This document shows, piece by piece, positions 58,664 through 64,000 of a stretch of DNA of 64,000 nt (position 1 is its first letter; every line of letters starts with the position of its first letter). The stretch lies in NCBI RefSeq assembly GCF_017741815.1, contig NZ_JAGHMF010000015.1, positions 1 through 64,000 on the forward strand. The letters are read 5' to 3'. Both the position numbers and the translations under genes were made by a program. This DNA is from Rhizobium sp. 16-488-2b. GTDB lineage: Bacteria; Pseudomonadota; Alphaproteobacteria; Rhizobiales; Rhizobiaceae. The notes beneath the pieces were generated by a model. That model was not told the DNA's origin, ran no database searches, and was given only the letters and a program-made list of their open reading frames with translations.

Positions 58664-61038
58664 AGGCCACCTCCTCGCGAAACGGGACCTGCGCGGGCTA
58701 TGTCGGCTTCGAGTTCCGCCAGGAGCTGCCCCCCCTCATCCTTCAACGCAGCCGTCGCGGCATGATCGACAGCATGCCGACGCTGATCGACTTCCGCCTG
58801 GATCGCCCTTTGCCCATCGTTGAAGGCAACGCCGAACTGGCAGCCGAGGCAGATCCGGTTGCATGCAAAATCGAAGTCCGGCATCAAGTCCTCAGGAACG
58901 TCTTTCTTCACCCAAGGAGCCGATCCCCTAGATTTCAACTTGAGGCAAGCAGCCTCAGCACGATCGGCCGGATTGTTAGGATCCGCCGCACACCACATGT
59001 TTGTGCCCAGAACCGGTTCGAGAAAGTGGGCGTTTGCGTAGTCGACAAATCGCTGGAGCAGCGGAACTTGCAGTGCGTCGGGATCATTGGCGCGCGATCC
59101 GATCCGGACCGATGCCATCGCGCGCTCGGCGATCGCATTCACGCTGTTGTACAGCGCCCTCCCGCCCGCACCGATTACGCTTTCGGTTCCGCGCCATATT
59201 CCGATCAACTTCTCCACGAATGCTTCGCATCGCAACTCGTTGAATGCCTTCAGGTGGGTCTTTAGGAACGACAGACGCTCGTAGGCGCCGTCGAGCCAGG
59301 TCTGCTCATCGATCGTTCGGTTTGCGATGGAGTTCTGTAAGCGCGCCGCGAGATCCTTCTCCAAGCGGTTGATCTCGCCAGGCAAGATCGACGTAAAGTA
59401 GACGCGGGTCATATATGGATCGTTGTGACGATACATCATCGACAGTGCGTCGGTGCTGCCGCCCGTCAAGCCGTAAAAATACCAAATGCCGAATCCTCGC
59501 CTGAGCATATGTATGCTCAGATCCCAGGTTTCCTGACCCTCTGGTGGAGCTATCTCGGCGAATTCCAAGAACTGGTTAATTGTTTGATGGAATCGCGAAG
59601 AGACCATCCGCTTCAAATTCTTTGGATCGATCGCCACTTCGAAAAGCCAATCCTTGCCGCTCGCTGCTCGAGTATCGGCGGAGATTGTCTCAAGGGCGCC
59701 GATGACATTTCGTAGGATTTCAGGGACCGGGACATCGACGCGATCCTTGACCGTCTTCGCAATGTAGAGGGACATCAGAAGCATACCGGCCGGATCATCA
59801 GTGAGGCACCCAAAGTGGGCACTTCGCACACCAATGTCGCGCCGCGCGGCGAAAGCCCCGATCAGTATCGCGGAGGAGGCGAATAGGTGGCGGATGGCCT
59901 CATCAAGCGAAATGACATTGCTGGGAAGAATAGTCGATCCAAGGTCGAATCGCGGATAAACAAGCTTTCCTCCTGCAGGCCCGATAGCTTCAGGCACGTT
60001 GGAAGTCGTGCGACCCGCTTGGAAGTCCCTGCATTTCTGGAGCGCATCGATGACATAAGTAGAATACATCGCGACGTATTTTGCCGCTGCTGTCATAGCT
60101 CGCAACATATCCTGCGGGAGGATAGTAGCGGTTCGGTCGTTTTCCTTGCCATCGCGCGCGAGGATCGCGTCGACCGACATTTCCTCGAAAGGATCTTGCA
60201 GGCGATCGTGCGCCAGTTCGCGACTTGATAGGCGAAACAAAAATTCGAGAATCTCGAGCCAGTACGCCAAGTTCTTCCTGGCCGCAGCATCGGACACGAT
60301 GCTCAACATTGGATCGTCTTCCTCACTGCCTCCTTCGTCAGGGTCACTTACGTTGGGTTCTGGAGAAAGGAGGCGGAACGTTGCCGTCTCGATGCCCTGA
60401 AGGCTGGAGATCTCTCGCAACGCTAGCTTAAAGTTGGACGACCGCGCGAGAGCGTTCGCGGTAACCCCAAGCAGCTTCGCAAGCTCCGAATGGGTACCCG
60501 GTGGCTCGGAACCATATTGCTCGAACATCTGCTCAAGCCTCTCTTCGATCGGCACAAGCGCAAGGACCCCTCCGCGCGTAAGCCGCCGCGACAGATCAGA
60601 GGCGAATGATCTCGGGATCTTTGCAAACGAAGAGAACCCTTCCGCGATGCGATTCCGGAGCACCCAATCGTACTTACGAAGAATCTGGGCGGTGTAGGTG
60701 GCATCCAGGGCACCGTTATCGCGCGGTCCGGTCGTGAGGCAGGAAAGCGTCAACGTCTTTTTCGTGAGCCGGTCAGCGTTGAACGCATCATCCGACAAGC
60801 ATACGGCGGGAAAGTCGATCGCAGTGTCGAAGGACACGATGTGCTCGACCTCCTTCCTCTTCTTGGTGCCATCGGCGGTAGCGATGATCCAGCAATTGTG
60901 CAGTAGACTTCTGTTACGGCCACGTGACCAGCCTTGTGTTACCCGTCGACCACCCGGCGGCGTAGATTGTCGGGTGGCGACAATCGCCGCCGGAATGAAC
61001 TTTTTTGCGAGGCAGGCCTCATATTGGGCTCGGTTCAT
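58660..61038 (-). CDS. large tyrosine recombinase-like protein with C-terminal cysteine cluster
   Basis: A 792-residue protein. Its recombinase core is near residues 385-560: AARRDIGVRSAHFG (box-I-like, R400 or R405), IHMLRRGFGIWYF (H510, R513), MYRHNDPYMTRVYF (H538, Y547). The HxxR, H and Y are all kept, so it may be catalytic. The C-terminus has a probable zinc site: C683, C698, C726, C730 and C733 (NRICLGC). The N-terminal 350 residues are unlike other recombinases. It matches the large-partner role of GmtZ or TnpB. It is coupled to the 171-residue gene by an ATGA overlap. Confidence 0.8.
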   Translation of the reverse strand: MNRAQYEACLAKKFIPAAIVATRQSTPPGGRRVTQGWSRGRNRSLLHNCWIIATADGTKKRKEVEHIVSFDTAIDFPAVCLSDDAFNADRLTKKTLTLSCLTTGPRDNGALDATYTAQILRKYDWVLRNRIAEGFSSFAKIPRSFASDLSRRLTRGGVLALVPIEERLEQMFEQYGSEPPGTHSELAKLLGVTANALARSSNFKLALREISSLQGIETATFRLLSPEPNVSDPDEGGSEEDDPMLSIVSDAAARKNLAYWLEILEFLFRLSSRELAHDRLQDPFEEMSVDAILARDGKENDRTATILPQDMLRAMTAAAKYVAMYSTYVIDALQKCRDFQAGRTTSNVPEAIGPAGGKLVYPRFDLGSTILPSNVISLDEAIRHLFASSAILIGAFAARRDIGVRSAHFGCLTDDPAGMLLMSLYIAKTVKDRVDVPVPEILRNVIGALETISADTRAASGKDWLFEVAIDPKNLKRMVSSRFHQTINQFLEFAEIAPPEGQETWDLSIHMLRRGFGIWYFYGLTGGSTDALSMMYRHNDPYMTRVYFTSILPGEINRLEKDLAARLQNSIANRTIDEQTWLDGAYERLSFLKTHLKAFNELRCEAFVEKLIGIWRGTESVIGAGGRALYNSVNAIAERAMASVRIGSRANDPDALQVPLLQRFVDYANAHFLEPVLGTNMWCAADPNNPADRAEAACLKLKSRGSAPWVKKDVPEDLMPDFDFACNRICLGCQFGVAFNDGQRAIQAEVDQRRHAVDHAATAALKDEGGQLLAELEADIARAGPVSRGGGL

Positions 61039-61040
61039 GA

Positions 61041-63419
61041 TCAGTAACCTCCTGAAAGATTCAATGGTGGCAGCACGGTTCTAGCTGCGCGGACATCGTT
61101 GACGAGCTCCTTGCAGATTCGCGTGAGCAGCCGACTGGCACCGGCTCGTTTGAGTTTGGTTTCGATGGCTTGGATAAAGCCGCGGAGGGGAATCCCGATC
61201 AGCCGCCAGCGGCGAGGATTGGCATTCGGTTCCTCAGCATCAAGGGACAGACTGAGGGCCAAAAGTGATCGGACCTGATCGTCAGTCGGGTCGAAAACCA
61301 AACTGGGAACATTCACGACGGGCATAGTGACACCGTAGCCACATGCGGATCCGACCCCTGACGCCATGGCCAAATTGTAGAACCACTCCTGTTCCTCGGC
61401 TGACATGGCGACTTGAAGGGGGCTGCCGACCTCGGCAGCGATCAGCGCTTGTATTGCGTTCTGGAAGAACCGGGTGCTCTGTTCGAGTTCGCGCCTCATC
61501 TCCTTCGAATTCAGGTAGTGTGGCAGCAGCACCCCGGTCCCTGCGTGATCCGCCACCGAACGAAGAGATTCGACGCTGCCGACGACTCTCATGTTGAACT
61601 CGAGAAATGACTTTCGGATTAGCTTTAGTGAAAGCCCTCTGGTTCCGAGCACACCGGTCTTGAACTGGGAGTTGATACTTCCCTGATTTGTCGAAACGGC
61701 GGTGTTCCAACCCAGATACTTGAAGAAGCGAGACCTTGTCCCTTCGTCCGACGTAAGTTCTGTGAGCGGCTCCATCAACGGCCGCATGAGTTCGATCATC
61801 TCGAACGCAGGGCTGGTATAGCTCAGAAGATGTCGTTGATCGAAGTCTTGCCACGGGCGGTCGCGCTCGGCATCCTCCCAGGTCGCCAACGCATCCGTTC
61901 CACGACCTTCAGATAGGGTCGAATGCTCGAGAAACGCCTGCACGTGATGTCCGGCCCGTTTCTTGAACACGCTCACAAAACTCGCGCTAGCGATACCCGC
62001 CTTGTCCTTGAGCCTGAAGACAAACAACTCGCCTGGGATGTCTTCGATCGGTTGGGCGTTCCATCCCGTTTCGGTTGCAAACACGACTTTCGACGCCAGA
62101 ACGGCTTCGTTCGTCGCACCGATGGCAGCGCATACCAGCTGCATTATCTGCTGGAACGACAAGCAATCGGCGCTCGGCAGGAATTCGCTAACGCCCATTT
62201 GCTGCCAGACGACCGGATCAGCCAGCACGGTCATCGCCTTATCGACTGCACGGCCATTGGTTCGGAGGCCAAGCTTGGAAAACTGAGATACTCTCGTTGC
62301 CTCCAGGCTTCGAACCTCAGCGCGCAAGACCGTCGCGACCGCACTGAACGCCTTCACTTCCGCCTTGGAGGCACCAACAAGCAACTGATCGTCTCGCGCA
62401 GGGGCCATAGCCTTAAAATAGCGGACGTTTGATCGAACGACCTCCATGGCAGCGTCACGAACGATTTCCATGGATCGACGCAGCCGTGGCGCTCCGGTAA
62501 GATGGGTTGCGCCCACGATATCGATGTCTGCAATTGTCTTTCCCTCGGTCGGGATATGTCCAAACTTCTTGTATCGCCGGCTGTAGTGAGGGTATGCCCG
62601 CCCCTTCAGCTCTGCGAGAAACTCGAAGAGATAGCCGCAATTTCGCATGAGGCTCGAAAGGGTTGGATGCGCAAACGCTCCAGATTTCCTTAGAAATGCT
62701 TCGCACTCGTCGATCACGGCCTTCACGACCGGCGCTTCGCAAGTCGTGTTCGGATCACCAGAAAGAGCAGTAAGAAGCGTGTCCGAGTAATTCGAAGGAT
62801 TCGCCTTCAGGAAGGCCATGAGATACCGGAAACCCAATGACTTCGCGGTGCCGCGCGCGTTTCGTACCCCGCCGAATGCGGTGAGGTCGGTCAAGAAGGT
62901 CGCGCCAAGAAGCGAGCCGATCTCTTCGACGCTCATCGGGTCGATTGGTGGCTCCGCACCCTTGTTGTTTCTCAACCGATTTTGCCGTGGCGCCCTTTCC
63001 AGTTGGACTCCCCGGGGGAGCGCAGGATAATTGCCCTTGGCCTCCGCCAGCCATCGGAACACGCCGATGCCCTTGCGCGCATGTTCACGGGCGGCCCCTG
63101 CAGAGTACAAACCGGATCCAACGAGCCTTTTGTGTGAACGCTGAACAGCGTCGCGAAGCTCGTCCGTGTACAAATTTTGATCAGCGGCCGCCTTCGGATT
63201 GCGAAGGTGATCTCGGAGTCCGTGGAAGGATTCCTCCTCCTCTATGAATCCTAGGATTAGCCTGACACTTAGCTCGCGGGCCTTTCTCTTAATAGGCGAC
63301 TTTATGCAGGACACATATTCCGCGACGTCGGCAGCAAGCTGCGGATACAATTCTTGAAATTCCTCTGCCTGCAGGGCGAGCGTCCTCGCGCCCGCAAACA
63401 CATGTTTTGCGGTGTTCAT
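61041..63419 (-). CDS. large recombinase-like protein, catalytic set partly lost
   Basis: A 792-residue protein, by chance the same length as its neighbour though unlike it in sequence. Towards the C-terminus it has ETGWNAQPIEDIP (box I, but N for the catalytic R), LKLIRKSFLEFNM (R kept, H replaced), ADHAGTGVLLPHYLNS (H and Y kept). It thus looks like a recombinase relative with a damaged first arginine and HxxR, perhaps a structural or target-choice subunit. AGGAAACCGATC precedes the ATG at 63419; a longer frame from 63584 adds 55 residues without homology. It stops two bases before the next gene. Confidence 0.75.
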   Translation of the reverse strand: MNTAKHVFAGARTLALQAEEFQELYPQLAADVAEYVSCIKSPIKRKARELSVRLILGFIEEEESFHGLRDHLRNPKAAADQNLYTDELRDAVQRSHKRLVGSGLYSAGAAREHARKGIGVFRWLAEAKGNYPALPRGVQLERAPRQNRLRNNKGAEPPIDPMSVEEIGSLLGATFLTDLTAFGGVRNARGTAKSLGFRYLMAFLKANPSNYSDTLLTALSGDPNTTCEAPVVKAVIDECEAFLRKSGAFAHPTLSSLMRNCGYLFEFLAELKGRAYPHYSRRYKKFGHIPTEGKTIADIDIVGATHLTGAPRLRRSMEIVRDAAMEVVRSNVRYFKAMAPARDDQLLVGASKAEVKAFSAVATVLRAEVRSLEATRVSQFSKLGLRTNGRAVDKAMTVLADPVVWQQMGVSEFLPSADCLSFQQIMQLVCAAIGATNEAVLASKVVFATETGWNAQPIEDIPGELFVFRLKDKAGIASASFVSVFKKRAGHHVQAFLEHSTLSEGRGTDALATWEDAERDRPWQDFDQRHLLSYTSPAFEMIELMRPLMEPLTELTSDEGTRSRFFKYLGWNTAVSTNQGSINSQFKTGVLGTRGLSLKLIRKSFLEFNMRVVGSVESLRSVADHAGTGVLLPHYLNSKEMRRELEQSTRFFQNAIQALIAAEVGSPLQVAMSAEEQEWFYNLAMASGVGSACGYGVTMPVVNVPSLVFDPTDDQVRSLLALSLSLDAEEPNANPRRWRLIGIPLRGFIQAIETKLKRAGASRLLTRICKELVNDVRAARTVLPPLNLSGGY

Positions 63420-63468
63420 GATCGGTTTCCTGATGTGGGTGATGGGACGGCCCGTTGGCCGCGAGAAG

Positions 63469-64000
63469 TTACGTCTTGGGCTCTGAGCTCGGATCAGTGC
63501 GTCCGACTTCGTCCCTATCCAAGTCGAGGTCCGCAGCCGGCCTCGGCCTTTTCGGCACGTTGAGAAGTCTTCGAGGGGGAGCATCCCCCTCGACGAATCC
63601 TGCGTGGAGCCTTTCGTCTAGTTCGCGTTCCCGCCGTTTTTTGACCGATTTCAAGAAGGACACGCGCTCGACGAGCTCGGTGGCAGGCTGCGAATCCTGC
63701 TTTTGGAGTTCCTCGATCGATCGGGCGAGCGACTTTATGGGCCCTATTCTTGCGATGTTCACCGGCGTTCCATCAGTTCCAGAGATAGGGGCGGCCAAGA
63801 GCTGTGCACGAGGATGACCGTGCTCAACGCGGCGGTCAGGGATTGGACTCGCGCCACCACTTCCAGCTGGCGACGGACCTTCTTCTTCCGTAACAAGTCG
63901 CCTTGGACGCCATCTCGGTCGCCAGCCATGCTCCAACCGGTCGGCACGGCGACTTTGACGCAATGCCTCCCACTCATTTTCCTCGATCCCGAGCCAGCCG
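63469..64000 (-). CDS. partial hypothetical protein of the element, runs off the window
   Basis: The 3' end of a minus-strand frame that is open through position 64000. The visible part begins GWLGIEENEWEALR and has a proline/arginine-rich middle, then a helical stretch (SLARSIEELQKQDSQPATELVERVSFLKSVKKRRE) and an acidic end. It stops 50 bases before the first large recombinase gene. No domain recognised. It may be a further module subunit. Confidence 0.5.
   Translation of the reverse strand, partial: GWLGIEENEWEALRQSRRADRLEHGWRPRWRPRRLVTEEEGPSPAGSGGASPIPDRRVEHGHPRAQLLAAPISGTDGTPVNIARIGPIKSLARSIEELQKQDSQPATELVERVSFLKSVKKRRERELDERLHAGFVEGDAPPRRLLNVPKRPRPAADLDLDRDEVGRTDPSSEPKT

Larger units (their letters stand above)
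56507..64000 (-). mobile_element. recQ-inserted element with three tyrosine recombinases (trio type), one end
   Basis: At least 7.5 kb of foreign DNA that begins at the recQ break and runs off the window. It carries, in order of transcription toward the recQ end, a partial frame, two 792-residue recombinase-like proteins, a 171-residue coiled-coil protein and a 529-residue tyrosine recombinase. All are on the minus strand with overlaps or gaps of 2-50 bases. Three diverse tyrosine recombinases plus a small helical partner is the plan of Tn554 (tnpABC) and of Gamma-Mobile-Trio elements (GmtY, GmtZ, GmtX). Those use a fixed chromosomal target; here the target is a conserved coding site in recQ. 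Cargo lies outside. Confidence 0.8.

Overview
The window looks like chromosomal DNA of an alphaproteobacterium of the family Rhizobiaceae (Rhizobium/Agrobacterium/Ensifer type). It is GC-rich and carries a RopA-type porin, a 684-residue housekeeping sigma factor, the trehalose thu operon, an FnrN-hemN pair with anaeroboxes, an LigD/Ku end-joining module and short palindromic intergenic repeats of the rhizobial RIME kind. No rRNA or tRNA gene was seen. All assignments come from reading sequence and protein motifs; no database search was run.

Layout. (1) 1-3.4 kb: the edge of an integrated element, with an AEP-like primase/DUF3987 helicase, a SpoVG-like small protein and a hypothetical protein in an overlapping operon. 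It is followed by a short stretch resembling the 3' end of an SRP RNA gene, a possible attachment-site scar. (2) 3.5-10.1 kb: a membrane microprotein, a MYG1-family protein and an NHEJ cluster (ku on the plus strand; ligD, a second ku and a small partner on the minus strand). (3) 10.1-14.1 kb: a GAF-Fis regulator without an AAA+ domain, an aldehyde dehydrogenase and a DUF779 protein, plus a candidate sRNA. (4) 14.3-21.8 kb: thuR and thuEFGKAB for trehalose/maltitol uptake and 3-keto-sugar catabolism. (5) 22.5-28.4 kb: single genes (methyltransferase, PsiF-repeat protein, DUF1003, diguanylate cyclase, YCII, aminotransferase). (6) 28.5-37.8 kb: a low-oxygen block with fnrN, hemN, a GbsR/MarR-like regulator, cydDC, cydAB and cydX. 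Two perfect TTGAT-N4-ATCAA boxes and a 30-bp perfect palindrome suggest its control circuit. (7) 37.8-48.4 kb: msrC-type GAF protein, DMT exporter, two related secreted proteins, YjbQ, DUF1428, LysR, ropA, DUF427, an APH(3')-like kinase, and ampR divergent from a class D beta-lactamase. (8) 48.4-55.0 kb: a DUF930 TonB-like protein, rpoD, a GFA protein and tdh-kbl.

(9) 55.1-64 kb is the most striking part. recQ is broken exactly at its DEAH helicase motif by a mobile element. Its visible end encodes three very different tyrosine-recombinase-like proteins (529, 792 and 792 residues) and a 171-residue coiled-coil protein, packed head to tail with overlaps, preceded by a fifth open frame that runs off the window. 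This resembles the logic of Tn554 and of Gamma-Mobile-Trio elements, but in an alphaproteobacterium and inserted in recQ. The rest of the element, including any cargo, lies beyond position 64000.
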